A DNA stretch of 64,000 bases from Megachile rotundata. Taxonomy: Eukaryota; Arthropoda; Insecta; Hymenoptera; Megachilidae. The stretch spans positions 7,788,501 to 7,852,500 of the forward strand of contig NC_134995.1 of NCBI RefSeq assembly GCF_050947335.1, written 5' to 3'. Made by a program: the position numbers and the translations under genes. The notes under the pieces were generated by a model that saw only the letters and a program-made list of their open reading frames with translations, searched no databases and was not told where the DNA came from. Shown piece after piece: positions 1-12,000 of the stretch (position 1 is the first letter of the stretch; every line of letters starts with the position of its first letter).

Positions 1-296
1 TTGGCCTACTTTAGACGCTGTTGCGGAATAATAACTGGTGACAAAGGTATTGGTAGGGTTTGGGTGCGGTAAAGGTGAATGCTTTCGGGGATTTTTGTGA
101 TGGAGATTTGTTATGTGACACTTGATATTTTTATTTGAGTATTAATTTTATTGTGTTCTCTAGGTAAAATTGAGAGCTTTTTAGTTAGGACAGTTGGAGA
201 CTCGGAATATCTGAATTTGTAAGAAATTGAATTTCGAGTTTTAAGGATTTTATTTCTGAAATTCGACGGGAACGGGAGCTCTAGGTTCATAAATTA
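1..296. other. Single-copy AT-rich stretch, no gene seen
   Basis: No open frame of note and no repeat. On the plus strand, TTCTCTAG at about 156-163 runs directly into GTAAAA, a weak acceptor/donor juxtaposition probably due to chance. Confidence 0.5.
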
Positions 297-1300
297 TTAA
301 AGATCTAAAATTTGTAAAATCTTAAATTTCAAATACAAACATTCCACAATCTTAATATTCTTCAATTCCAAAAATTCGCAATTTTGTAATTCAACAATTT
401 TCCAATTTCTGCAATTCTTAAATTTTAGTTGCCGAAATTTCGCAATTCCAACATATGAAAATTCAGCAATTCCAAAAGTCTTATTTTTATCAAATTCAAT
501 AATTAAAAATTTGCAAAACTTCAAATGCTAAATTTTAATAAGTCCACAATTTATAAAATCTGCAATTACACAATTCCGCAATTCCAAAATTATGCAATTC
601 CACGATCCTTATATTCCACAATTATAACAATTCCAAAATCTCTAAACATCAGATACAAAAATTCGATAAGACCACAATTCAAAAATCTAGAAATTTTACA
701 ATTCTGCAATTCCATAATCCCAAAACCCTTGAATATTACAATTCCACAACTCTTGGGATTTGCAATTCCACAGCACCAAAAGTCTTGGGTACTACAATTC
801 CACCATTTCCAAAATTCTACGTTTCTAAATACCGCAATTCCGAAATACCAAGATTTTACAATTCCACTATTACAAAATGACACAATTCTATAGTTCTGGT
901 ATACTGCAATTCCACAATTGCTGAAATTTCGCGACTGTAAAATACCGCAATTCCAACATTGTGCAAACTTGCAATTCCATGATTGTTGAAACTCAACAAT
1001 TGCAAAATCTTGTAATTCCAAAACTATTGAGATCTGCAATTCCACAATTGCAAAAACTTGGAGTTCCAAAATTCTTGAGATCTGCAATTCCACAATTGCT
1101 GAAATTCCACGACTAAAAATATTGCAATTCCAAAACTCTTGAGATCTACAACTCCACAATTGCTGAAATTCCACAATTTTAAAATCTTGCAATTCCAAAA
1201 TTCCTTAGATCTGCAATTCGACAATTGCTGAAATTCCACAATTCCAAAACACAGCAATTCAAAAATGCTTGAAGCTTACAACTGCACGATTGCCGAAATT
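297..1300. repeat. Degenerate AATT-octamer array with about 64-bp units
   Basis: The block is built from words such as GCAATTCCAC and CAATTGC in which AATT recurs about every 8 bp. From about 1024 to 1290 it resolves into units of about 64 bp that each begin GAGATCTGCAATTCCACAAT and end with a CAATTCCAAAA stretch; starts fall near 1028, 1077, 1139 and 1206. The part before 1000 is the same material more decayed. Minus-strand open frames here (longest 590-1198, 202 residues) are products of the repeat and show no domain, so I do not call a gene. Confidence 0.85.
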
Positions 1301-1973
1301 CCACGATCTCAAAATACCACAATTCCAGCGTTCCCCAATTCGAAAATACCAAAACTAAATGTCCAAATGGTAAAATTTCGAATTTGAAAATACCAAAATA
1401 CTAAAATGTTTAAATTTGTAACAAACTGCGTCTTGCAAGCAGCGTTTGTATATGTATACTTATACATGTTCTTCCGAAAGGAACGAGAAAATAACATCTT
1501 GAACAGATGAACGAGAAGAACGAGGAGCAGAGGCAAGTGCTAGTTGAGTCAACGTTATTTCTGAGAAATTTGATGAAATTCCCAGGTACCTCCTTTCCTG
1601 GATTCGAGGAATATTTCTGCGTAAGCGTTGTTGTTTAAATGAAATTCAACGGACGAGACAGAATTCCACTGCACGAAGATACTTCGTTGTCGGTTCGAAT
1701 TACTCTCGTAGCTTCCGTTTGCTAACAACTGGTCCAGTAAGACACTAGTTAATACACAAGCGATGCGCGATCGTTCGTTTTCCCCGGTTCACAATACACA
1801 TACCACTCTAACTTAGTTTACGTCTTTACGTTGAAACCTGCCTGGCATATTCAAAATAGAAATCAAACGCGTGGAAAATTGTATGGGGAGGCTTCTGATA
1901 AAGTCGAGGTTCAGAGGACATTTTAGTTTATTTTGTTGATATGTTGGGTTTTTTAGGTTCTTTTACGGCGTTA
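1301..1973. other. Single-copy intergenic or intronic stretch
   Basis: Mixed-composition sequence without a convincing frame or repeat. It ends at the TA dinucleotide used as insertion target by the element that starts at 1976. Confidence 0.5.
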
Positions 1974-1975
1974 TA

Positions 1976-3149
1976 CAGGGTGTCCCACAATTAGTGTAGG
2001 TCCCTGAAATGGGGGGTAGCTGACGTGATTCTGAACAAGATTTCCCTTTGCAAAAATGAGGTTTGAAGCTTCGTTTTTGAATTATTAAGGAAAAACATGG
2101 AACAATCAGAGCGCGAGGATAACGCGCGCTCAGCCAATAGGCTCAAAGCTGTCGCTCTCGAGTCTGCGCCTGCGTAATCCTGGCGCTCTAATTCCCTACG
2201 CCTCTATTTCCACGCGTCATATCCCCTACGCCCCGTATTTCCACGCGTTGAATCTCCACGCCCCGTATTTCCACGCGTTGAATCTCCACGCCCCGTATCT
2301 CCACGCGTTGAATCTCCACGCGTTATATTCCCTACGCCCCGTATTTCTACGCGTTGAATCTCCACGCTCCGTATTTACACGCGTTGAATCTCCACGCCCC
2401 GTATCTCCACGCGTTGAATCTCCACGCGTTATATTCCCTACGCCCCGTATTTCCACGCGTTGAATCTCCACGCGGCGTAATTCCACGCGTTATATTCCCT
2501 ACGCCTCGTATTTCCACGCGTTGAATCTCCACGCCCCGTATCTCCACGCGTTTAATCTCCACGCGTTAAATCTCCACGCGTTGAATCTCCACGCGTTATA
2601 TTCCCTACGCCCCGTATTTCCACGCGTTGAATCTCCACGCGTTATATTCCCTTCGCCCCGTATTTCCACGCGTTGAATCTCCACGCGGCGTAATTCCACG
2701 CGTTATATTCCCTACGCCTCGTATTTCCACGCGTTGAATCTCCACGCGTTTAATCTCCACGCGTTGAATCTCCACGCGTTGAATCTCCGCGCGTTATATT
2801 CCCTACGCCCCGTATTTCCACGCGTTGAATCTCCACGCCCCGTATCTCCACGCGTTGAATCTCCACGCGGCATAATTCCACGCGTTATATTCCCTACGCC
2901 TCGTATTTCCATGCGTTGAATCTCCACGCGGCGTAATTCTGCGTGTTATATTCCCTACGGCCCCTATTTCCACGCGTTGTAATTCCACGAGTTATATTCT
3001 CTACTTCCCCTATTTCTACGCATCCGTGTTTTTCCTTAATAATTCAAAAACGAAGCATCAAACTCCATTTTTGCAAAGGAAAACCTTATTCAGAATCACG
3101 TCAGCTACCCTCCCATTTCAGAGACCTACACTAATTGTGAGACACCCTA
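1976..3149 (+). mobile_element. TA-flanked inverted-repeat element, copy 1, with internal GC-rich minisatellite
   Basis: Non-autonomous DNA transposon (MITE-like), 1174 bp. The left terminal repeat (1976-2101) starts CAGGGTGTCCCACAATTAG and is matched in reverse complement by 3024-3149, which ends in GACACCCTA where other copies read CCCTG. TA dinucleotides flank both ends (1974-1975, 3150-3151), as expected for Tc1/mariner-type insertion; the superfamily is inferred only from that. Inside the left arm comes a CG-rich subterminal segment (2102-2190) with its own inverted repeat (AGAGCGCGAGG and CCTGGCGCTCT). The minisatellite then fills the rest. No transposase frame is present. Copies 2, 3 and 4 lie at 15953, 32912 and 63148. 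Confidence 0.85.
2191..3023 (+). repeat. GC-rich 15-bp minisatellite inside element copy 1
   Basis: Tandem units of about 15 bp with the form CCACGCG-NN-(T/A)-rich, the commonest variants being CCACGCGTTGAATCT, CCACGCCCCGTATTT, CCACGCGGCGTAATT and CCACGCGTTATATTC. Pairs and quadruplets of variants make 30-31 bp and longer super-units. It is strikingly richer in CpG than the surroundings. Frames on both strands (for example 2226-2486 minus and 2248-2463 plus) are open because 15 is a multiple of three; the predicted peptides (RVEIR/GVEIQ or SPRVESPR repeats) are not credible proteins. Confidence 0.9.
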
Positions 3150-3151
3150 TA

Positions 3152-3650
3152 TATTTGCTAATCACCGTAAGCCAGTGAACCTTTAAACCACAAATTTTCT
3201 ATAATTTATTTAATCGATATACAACTAACTAGTCCTCAATTCATAATTAAGAAGTAAAACAATGAAAATGTTATAAGAGAATAAGGTTTGATGATTCGAT
3301 CGGAAGAAGTTTAACTTATTTTATCTATTTAAAATGTACGACAACGATGCTTGAGCCATTAATGAAAGAATGCTCGTTTTGAACCCCAGCCAAATGTTAA
3401 CCGCCAGAAGTTGCTCGTTTTAAGGGAACTTCAGACTTATTAAAACAACACTGAACGAATGTAAAGCTTGGCAACACATTTGCTGCAATCGTTGGAAGCC
3501 AAATGTAAAGCACGGTATTATGCACACTGTTAAATTAAATTAAATGTAAATACAGTTTATGGCGGATTTCTGTGGAGTTTATTCGTTATAATTTATGTGA
3601 TAATTTATGAGTGTGTATGTATTAATTTTGCAAGTTGGGGATTTGGGAAA
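3152..3650. other. Single-copy stretch, no gene seen
   Basis: AT-rich sequence with frequent stops in all frames and no repeat that I can see. Confidence 0.45.
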
Positions 3651-3790
3651 TGGAGGATATGAGGATTTTGGAATTTCAGAAATGTGCGAATTTAAAAATT
3701 TGAAAATTTCAGAATTAAAAAATTCACAAATTTCACAATTCGAAAACCAAAAAAATTAGAAAATCTGACAACGTCAAAACTAAAAAGTCT
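3651..3790. repeat. Short AATT-rich low-complexity block
   Basis: Words such as GAATTT, AAAATTTGAAAATTTC and CACAATTCG recur every 8-10 bp. It looks like a small, decayed member of the AATT-octamer family. Confidence 0.55.
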
Positions 3791-5399
3791 GACAATAAAT
3801 ATAAATAAATGATTCCTGTATTTCTCTCTATTTTCCTAGAAGCATAATTTCCGCAATTTAAAAACAAGCCCTCCAAGATCTATCACGTGACCGTTTCGCG
3901 TAAACACAGTGTTAATGAAAATTACAAGCGTCGTATCGAAGGTAGCCATAAAGTTTGTTGTTATCTCAGTATAGAAGGTGGTCTTAAACTAAGTGAAGAC
4001 AATGATCTTAAATGGAGCCCGAATAGAGGGAATATCAGACATCCGATAAACGTACACTGAAATCCGAAGGCAGAAACCTAGCTGGAAGTGATCCTAGATG
4101 GGGTGTGTCTGTGAATTATGCCCGTGGCTAATGCCTGCCATTTCACGACAGTAAATCGACCCTAAATTATGCAACCGTAGGGAAGGTGGGTAGACCCAAG
4201 AATTCACCGGTTCGATTAGACGAAATAGGATGGCTTATCGAGATGATATGTGGGATTAAAGTTATTGCACGTCCACGGGCTTCCTAACAGCTCACGGAAA
4301 ATTGTGTACAGCCACGGGTTTGCGATACCTCTTATCCTGCGGATTCTCACGTACACCGTTATTGTGTGTTTATCGATTACCTGTGTAATTGTGGGCCTCC
4401 ATTTTTCATTCTAGATTTATATGTCTGGTATGGGAGGTACATCGACAGAATTGTGGATTTGGATGTGGAGGATAGTTGGTTTTAATAGCAGGAGAGATTG
4501 TTGGAAATTTACTTTTAGTTACTCAACAATTTTAAGATATTTTATTTTGAAATTATTTAGTTTTTGTTCTAGCAAAGGTGTCTGATATAACCGGAGGGTT
4601 AAGTAGGTGGACTTCACTTACACGTTTACGTTTGAAGTTAACTACACGAAACAGAAAAGACTTTATTCAGATAATGGTTCATTTCGACTGTCAATGAAAA
4701 ATTAATACACATAGATGTCCTACAGGACGTACCGATACTCCAATATCTCGCGAGTCTACCCTCCAAATTTCAAGTCAAAATACCCGAAACTGCCCGCAGC
4801 GTACAAACGCAGATGGAGTCCCAACAGTCGGCAATAAAACACGCGCAAATCGATACCGAAAACGAATGCGTTGATCGAAGTTTCTAGCTTAACGTGGCTT
4901 ACGATCTTAAACGTTCATATTAATCCCAAACAAGCATCGCATGTAGCACGTGCCCGAGAGCCGGCATGAATATGTATGTGTGGCATAACCACAGCTCGTA
5001 GCCCTCTGTTCGCTAGCAAATCGTGAATGGCTGTCCTTCCAAACGAAGTACCGGGATCAACTGGCTAAATTACAGACATCGGTCGGATTCATCAGCAGGG
5101 AACACGATTCAAGTGACGAACTCCTCTGTCTCTGTAGATATTAATCATGTCGGTAACAAGCCTTCGCTTTCTCTCTGCACTACGAACACTTCGCGATTGT
5201 CTAGAGATACCTTTGGTCATTCGAAGTAACGTTACGCGAAGTATCGTTATCGTTCGATACACTTGCGATGCTGGCACCCTCGAGATTCCTTTAACAGACG
5301 TCTGCCTTAATAGCGTTACGTATATTGATTTTGACGCGTTTCTATACCCCGGGCTGCCTCTTATTCCTTGCTGCATTTACGGAGAATACTCATTTAGGA
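3791..5399. other. Single-copy stretch of balanced composition
   Basis: Unlike its neighbours, this stretch is not repetitive and is less AT-rich, especially at 4000-4400 and 4700-5380. Frames at 5023-5229 (plus), 5092-5376 (minus) and 5147-5563 (plus, running into the satellite) overlap one another, and I recognise no domain. I treat them as chance. The region could hold regulatory sequence, but nothing specific can be named. Confidence 0.4.
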
Positions 5400-7860
5400 A
5401 TTCGCGGGCTCAAATTGTGAAATTTTGTTGTTTGGAATATTGGAACTTTTTGAGGGTGAAGATCTCAAGTTTTAGAATTTGCAAATTTTATAATTTTATA
5501 AAGGTGAGATTCGGAGATTGCTTAATTTACGAAGTTAAGAATTTGTCGAGGGTGAGATTCTAAAATTTTAGAGCGGGAAAATTTAAGAATTTCGTGAGGG
5601 TAGAATTCTGTGAAATTTTATAATTTGCAGATTTAGCAGTTTCTTAACGGCGAAATTCTGAAATTTTACAATTTGCAAATTTATTAATTTCTCAAGGTTA
5701 ACATTTTGAAACTTTAGAATGGTTAAATTTAAGAATTTACTAAGGGTGAAATTCTGGAATTTTATAATCTGCAAATTTATTAATTTCTCAAGGTTAAAAT
5801 TCTGAAACTTTAGAATGGTTAAATTTAAGAATTTCTTAAGGGTGAAATTCTGAAATGTTATAATTTGCAAATTTATTAATTTCTCAAGGTTGACATTCTG
5901 AAATTTTAGAATTGTTAAATTTAAGAATTTACTAAGGGTGAAATTCTGGAATTTTGTAATCTGCAAATTTATTAATTTCTCAAGGTTGACATTCTGAAAT
6001 TTTAGAATTGTTAAATTTAAGAATTTCTTAAGGGTGAAATTCTGAAATGTTATAATTTGCAAATTTATTAATTTCTCAAGGTTAACATTTTGAAATTTTA
6101 GAATTGTTAAATTTAAGAATTTACTAAGGGTGAAATTCTGAAATGTTATAATTTGCAAATTTATTAATTTCTCAAGGTTAAAATTCTGAAACTTTAGAAT
6201 GGTTAAATTTAACAATTTGCTAAGAGTGAAATTCTGGAATTTTATAATTAGCAAATTTATTAATTTCTCAAGGTTGACATTCCGAAATTTTAGAATGGTT
6301 AAATTTAACAATTTGCTAAGAGTGAAATTCTGGAATTTTATAATTAGCAAATTTATTAATTTCTCAAGGTTGACATTCTGAAACTTTAGAATGGTTAAAT
6401 TTAAGAATTTCTTAAGGGTGAAATTCTGAAATGTTATAATTTGCAAATTTATTAATTTCTCAAGGTTGACATTCTGAAATTTTAGAATTGTTAAATTTAA
6501 GAATTTACTAAGGGTGAAATTCTGGAATTTTGTAATCTGCAAATTTATTAATTTCTCAAGGTTGACATTCTGAAATTTTAGAATTGTTAAATTTAAGAAT
6601 TTCTTAAGGGTGAAATTCTGAAATGTTATAATTTGCAAATTTATTAATTTCTCAAGGTTAACATTTTGAAATTTTAGAATTGTTAAATTTAAGAATTTAC
6701 TAAGGGTGAAATTCTGAAATGTTATAATTTGCAAATTTATTAATTTCTCAAGGTTAAAATTCTGAAACTTTAGAATGGTTAAATTTAACAATTTGCTAAG
6801 AGTGAAATTCTGGAATTTTATAATTAGCAAATTTATTAATTTCTCAAGGTTGACATTCCGAAATTTTAGAATGGTTAAATTTAACAATTTGCTAAGAGTG
6901 AAATTCTGGAATTTTATAATTAGCAAATTTATTAATTTCTCAAGGTTGACATTCTGAAACTTTAGAATGGTTAAATTTAAGAATTTCTTAAGGGTGAAAT
7001 TCTGAAATGTTATAATTTGCAAATTTATTAATTTCTCAAGGTTAACATTTTGAAATTTTAGAATTGTTAAATTTAAGAATTTGCTAAGGGTGAAATTCTG
7101 GAATTTTATAATCTGCAAATTTATTAATTTCTCAAGGATAAAATTCTGAAACTTTAGAATGGTTAAATTTAACAATTTGCTAAGGGTGAAATTCTGAAAT
7201 GTTATAATTTGCAAATCTATTAATTTCTTATGGTTAAAATTCTGAAACTTTAGAATAGTTAAATTTAACAATTTGCTAAGAGTGAAATTCTGGAATTTTA
7301 TAATTAGCAAATTTAAGAATTTCTTAAGGGTGAAATACTGAAATGTTATAATTTGCAAATTCAAGAATTTCTTAAGATTGAAATATTGAAATTTTATGAT
7401 TTGCCAATTGAGGAATTTCTTATGGGTAAAATATTGAAATTTTAGAATTGGCAAATGTAACAATTTTCTAAGGGTGTAATTCTGAAATTTTATAATTAGC
7501 AAATTTAAGAATTTCTTAAAGGTGAAATACTGAAATTTTATAATTTGCAAATTCAAGAATTTCTTAAGATTGAAATATTGAAATTTTATAATTTGCCAAT
7601 TGAGAAATTTCTTATGGGTTAAATATTAAAATTTTAGAATTGGTAAATTTAACAATTTTCTAAGGGTGAAATTCTGAAATTTTATAATTAGCAAATTTAA
7701 GAATTTCTTAAGATTGAAATATTGAAATTTTATAACTTGCCAATTTAGGAATTTCTTAAGACTGAAATACTGAAATTTTAGAATTGACAAATTTAACAAT
7801 TTCCTAAGGGTGTAATTCTAAAATTTCATAATTAGCAAATTTAAGAATTTCTAAATTTTT
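5400..7860 (-). repeat. 48-bp satellite with 96-bp dimers and a 576-bp higher-order repeat
   Basis: An array of about 48 units of 48 bp, read as GGGTGAAATTCTG... and GGTTGACATTCTG... on the plus strand. The two types alternate, giving a 96-bp dimer. Within each 48-mer AATT falls at spacings of exactly 8 bp (positions 7, 15, 23, 31, 39 of the unit). From 5583 to 7556 the minus strand stays open for 657 codons because 48 is a multiple of three and no frame-breaking indel has occurred. The predicted product is a 16-residue repeat of the type NLTILKFQNFNLEKLI with no start context or known domain, so I call a satellite and not a gene. Units before 5583 and after 7560 are decayed. Confidence 0.92.
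5801..6952. repeat. Tandem duplication of a 576-bp higher-order unit
   Basis: 5801-6376 and 6377-6952 are essentially identical and lie head to tail; the similarity continues to about 7039, then fades. 576 bp is six 96-bp dimers. The characteristic AGAGTGAAATTCTGG/ATTAGCAAA dimer pair occurs at 6199-6381 and again exactly 576 bp later at 6775-6957. Confidence 0.9.
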
Positions 7861-8690
7861 AAATACCGAAATCACAAAATTCCATAACTAGGAAAGAATA
7901 CTATACCACAAAAATTTCCAAACTCCGAAATATTACGATTAAAATATTTCCAACCCCCTACACAACCCAGTGAAATCCACATCTACAGAATTATTTATAG
8001 ACGTCTACCCTCGCATCGATTTTACCAAAAAACCTTGAAGAACCACATCCAACTCCACCCAAAAAGTCTAAACCGCAAAAGCACTCGGCACTAACATTTT
8101 ATTTGTATCGCGCAACATAAAACTAGTTTTTTCAGCGGCCACGGACTTTATCAAGATTTCAGCGTACTATTTGAGCTCTAATAAACCCGGGTCGTTTCAT
8201 CCATGGTGGATGACGAGTCACGGGGGAATTTCGGTGAAGGATCGAATAGCGGTCGAATAGGAAGAAGGAGATGAATCCACAAAAGGGAGGATGGAAGAAG
8301 TCTACACGGGGGGTAGAAGAGGGCTGGTCTCCACTCGAGCGTACAGAAAAGCGACGTCCTTGCCATATACCGCAAGAATACCATTCTACGGGGACTCCGG
8401 CTTCATAAAAACGTAATAAATCCTCCTCGTGTTGGTTCACCATCCTCTACGCGAACCGTAGATCATTCACCCTTTGCACCCTCTGCACCGTGCTTTCTGC
8501 TCTTCTTTTTTAACTGTATTCGAAATTTTCGCTTTTAGCCCTCCGATTCTTATATTTCTTTTGCCGGTCGCAACTTCGAGTCGAATTTTATCCTATTTTC
8601 GCTTCGATTCTTTTTAGATAAGCTTTATTGCGAAATTTTTTCTTTCATGCTTTTGGAAAAATATTTTTCAACTTTTGCGAGTAATGAAAA
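7861..8690. other. Single-copy stretch, no confident gene
   Basis: Between the satellite and an AT-rich tract. A 94-codon minus-strand frame (8159-8443) and a nested frame overlap; neither shows a domain or splice context that I trust. The stretch at 8200-8470 is purine-rich on the plus strand. Confidence 0.4.
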
Positions 8691-9340
8691 ATTTTTATTA
8701 AGGAAGTAATAGATAAAGGTAAGAAATTAATATAAATTTTTGCTGTTTAAAAAGTCTTATTAATGTATAATAATTAAGAATAAATAATGGTATAAATAAG
8801 GTACAAATAATTAAATATAAATAAAGATAGAAAATTGCAGGGAATAAATTTTCACAGTTCAAGAAGTTTAATAAATTCTATGAAATAATTATTAATATAT
8901 AAATTGTTCAAATTAAAAATCCACTTGCATTTATTTAAATTTATAATTGTTACATAATGTGATTCATTTCAATTAAAATTTGCATAATTTTTTCAGTTAT
9001 GAAGCCACTAATGTATTCGATAATCGTGTGCTCAAAAGATGATTTTATATTGGTCAGGATTTTAATAATTAATCATTAATCCAATTAACGTTCAAACAGC
9101 TATCTTCCGCATCGCTTTATATTAAATCACACATTATCGTAATTAAAAATTTCATCGCTGATATGATTTAATTAATTCAAATAACAGTGACAAGTTAATT
9201 AATATCACCCAGTAATTGCATTAAATATTTTTATCCAAAGAAGAGAATACACAAATTTTATTCGTTTATCGAATATTGCAATTCTAATTTTTAATTAAGT
9301 GGTATTAATTCCTATTTAAATAAGGATAAATATATCCTAA
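8691..9340. other. AT-rich tract without gene
   Basis: Very AT-rich, full of TAATTAA and AATAAAT words, no clear period and no frame. Confidence 0.55.
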
Positions 9341-9770
9341 TTTTTCAAATTTTAAAAATCTCAAATTCTAATTTTTCAAATTTCTAAATTTTCAAACCCT
9401 AATTTTTCAAATTCCTAAGTTCTCAGATACCAATTTTTCAAATTTCCAAATTTTCAAACCCCAATTTTTCAAATTCCTAAATTCTCAAATTCCAATTTTT
9501 CAAATTTCCAAATTCTCAAATTTCCAATCTTGCAAATTTCCAAATTCTCAAATTTCCAGTCTTGCAAATTTCCAAATTCTCAAATTTCCAGTCTTGCAAA
9601 TTTCCAAATTCTCAAACCCCAATTTTTCAAATTCCTAAATTCTCAAATTCCAATTTTTCAAATTTCCAAATTCTCAAATTTCCAATCTTGCAAATTTCCA
9701 AACTCTCAAATTTCCAGTCTTGCAAATTTCCAAATTCTCAAAAATTCCAATTTTTCCAACTAAGAAAAAT
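9341..9770. repeat. 32-bp minisatellite of the AATT-octamer family
   Basis: Units combine CAAATTCT, CAAATTTC and CAATCTTG. The cleanest 32-bp units (starting CCAAATTCTCAAATTTCCA, with TCTTGCAAATTT) lie at about 9500-9620 and 9660-9745; a related CCCCAATTTTTCAAATTCCT variant alternates with them. Plus-strand frames here (9530-9763, 9562-9780) come from the repeat. Confidence 0.88.
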
Positions 9771-9934
9771 ACGTAAATAAATAATATTATTTTATCAAAA
9801 TCCTTAATCAATATAAAGAAGCATTTATCCACTGTACCTATTATTTATTCATTCTTAAAACTTTAATTCAGTCAAATATTAAGATGGCACATAAAAATAA
9901 GTCCAAAAGAAATTAAACAGCATACATCAACATA

Positions 9935-10525
9935 CACTACCGTCCATAAGTATCCGGACACTTGGTTTCGTTACATAAAACATAGTTGATCTTTGTACGA
10001 AAAGTATTTAGGGTTATCATATCATTTGTAATAATTATTATTATCTTTTTTGAGGTGTCATAACGTAATAGAATTAATTTTTAAGTACAAATTATACAAT
10101 GAAAGTGTGAAAGTGAAATTCATGTCCAGAAGTACAAAGTCCAAATTTGTGAATCTATGAAACGCTTTCGATTCTAAAAAAAATTTTAATTTCTACTGTG
10201 TTTCATTTTTATTGTGCAGAACGTATTCAGAGGGTTCATCGATATGTTTCAAGTGTTTGTAAACTGTTGGTAGATGTTTAGGTTCCCTCAATGGAGATAA
10301 GAATGGAGGTAACGCTACGCACTCGATAGTTTCGGTTTAGTTCGTCTGTAGCTTCTTTTCCATCGAGATATGAGTTCAAACGCGAATTATCAATGGAAAA
10401 ACGTTCCAGTATTCTGACCTTCGCAAAAAAAAATCGATTTTAGTTACTGCTGCTGATACTTGAATAACTTTGATGCAACGCGAATGCATATTTCGCTGGT
10501 GTCCGGATGCTTATGGACGGTAGTG
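9935..10525. mobile_element. Tc1/mariner-style non-autonomous element, 591 bp
   Basis: Terminal inverted repeats of 27 bp, beginning CACTACCGTCCATAAG at 9935-9961 and mirrored at 10499-10525, differ at a single base. TA dinucleotides at 9933-9934 and 10526-10527 fit the target duplication of the IS630/Tc1/mariner superfamily. The interior has no long frame and no DDE/D-type motif, so the element must depend on a transposase elsewhere, or is dead. Confidence 0.85.
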
Positions 10526-10527
10526 TA

Positions 10528-11040
10528 AAACGTAAGATAATCAATTTGCTGTCGTGAGCTCCGTTACTAATATGCATTCTGTCCTAGTGGAAAGTCACTA
10601 ACACGGGTATAATCACGTCCCAGATGTCCATCAACGAATGGACACGCGAAAGGGTTGTTGCTGCGACTACGAATCGTATAGTTGGAGCTCTCGCGAGAAT
10701 AGTAATGCGACGATCGATGGTGTGCTCACCACGTCGGCCATGGGGTCGAACGTCTAGTTAACTAATGCCACCAAATATGACGTATGGAGTCGTGTTCAGA
10801 TGCGCTACACAGTTACTCGAAGATTAAAGGGGGTTAAGGTGGTGTGTCAAGCTACTACAGGGGATGTCGCGTATGTACCCTGCTCTTCGCGAAATATGTA
10901 TCTGAAGGGATTACAAGTTTCGTTCCTCCAATTCATCCTTTCATTACTCTGCTATTCTGAAAAATTGTTATTTGCCTGAGGTGACATTTCGACGACATCT
11001 GTTCGTTTGTACAATGCTGGATTTTTACTTGAAATTTTAA
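10528..11040. other. Single-copy stretch of balanced base composition
   Basis: Unusually GC-balanced for the window between 10540 and 10880, non-repetitive, without an open frame of useful length. A candidate for conserved non-coding sequence on composition alone; nothing more can be said. Confidence 0.35.
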
Positions 11041-11450
11041 GGGTGGGACACCTTAAATTTGAGGGATAGATTCTGATTTTAGTGGATTTTTAGTGGACTC
11101 TATGGAATTTGGAAAATTGAGAAATTGGGAAATTGGAAAAATATGAAATTGGCAAATTAGGGAGTTTAGAAACTGGGAAATTAAGAAATTGAGATATTGG
11201 AAAATTGGAAAGCTTGGAAATTGGAAAAATGAGCACTGAGAAGTAGTGAAATTGGTGAAATGTAGAAACTGTAAAGCTTGAAAATTGGAAAATTGATCCA
11301 CTGGTAAATAGTGAAATTAGAAAAATGGAGAAATGAAAGTTTGGAAATTGGAAAATTAGAACTGCAAAATGAAATTAAGAAAATTATTAAATGAGCAGAT
11401 AATCAAATTGCGAAATAGAAAAATGTGGAAAGTGAAAAATTGGAAAATTT
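11041..11450. repeat. Purine-strand AATT-octamer array
   Basis: GAAATTGG, GAAAATTG and GGAAATTG words recur every 8-9 bp on the plus strand. This is the same material as the C-rich arrays elsewhere but inverted. The minus-strand frame at 11053-11301 is a product of the repeat. Confidence 0.8.
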
Positions 11451-12000
11451 GCCTATACTTCCATTGTCACACTTGTCATCGTTTCAACTACCGAATTAGG
11501 TTCCCGATTAAGCCACCCTTAAGACGTAAATAGAAATTCGACAAGTAAGAGATCAACCCCACACCAGCATTTAGGGAACTTTCTATCGGATTGTGCTATT
11601 ATCTGCAACGCCAACAGAAATTGGAAATTATTACACCGTCATCTTACACTGTTGTCACCAAACGACCCCGCTTGTAGATCTTCTATCCCCTATTATTGAA
11701 TCATCGACTACACCCTTTATCCGATATTCGCACCCCTCTCCGCTCCCTATCAATCTGATATTACTTTGTATTTCGTGGGGGTTGATTGATTGAACGGGCA
11801 AAGGACAAGGGAAAACGATTGGGGTACGTTTGTGCAAATACACGTTCGAAGAAGCGTTAAAGGCAAGCCATAAAGGTGACAGAGATAAATATTTTCGATT
11901 CGCAAACATTGATAGAAATCAATGAACCGTTTATCTTCTTTATCTGCATCTATTGAAACGATGCAGTTTTATTATTTTTTTCGATGGATAAACGCGTTTG
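11451..12000. other. Single-copy stretch, no gene seen
   Basis: Short overlapping frames on opposite strands (11593-11793 plus, 11655-11909 minus) cover the same bases and match no family that I know; treated as chance. Confidence 0.4.

Noticed and set aside
590..1198. 202-codon minus-strand frame with many cysteines and tryptophans
   Set aside because: Translation of the GCAATTCC-type array; cysteine and tryptophan spacing follows the repeat and not a zinc-binding pattern.
1685..1710. GGTTCGAATT as the T-loop of a tRNA gene
   Set aside because: No pairing stem around it, no A-box upstream and no cloverleaf can be drawn. Similar words at 4208 and 46960 fail too.
2226..2988. Open frames on both strands in the GC-rich minisatellite (RVEIRGVEIQ or SPRVESPR peptides)
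   Set aside because: A 15-bp period keeps frames open on both strands at once; the same is seen at 16079-16573 and 63366-64000.
5583..7556. 657-codon minus-strand open frame as a repeat protein
   Set aside because: It coincides exactly with the 48-bp satellite, 48 is a multiple of three, and there is no start context, domain or flanking gene structure.
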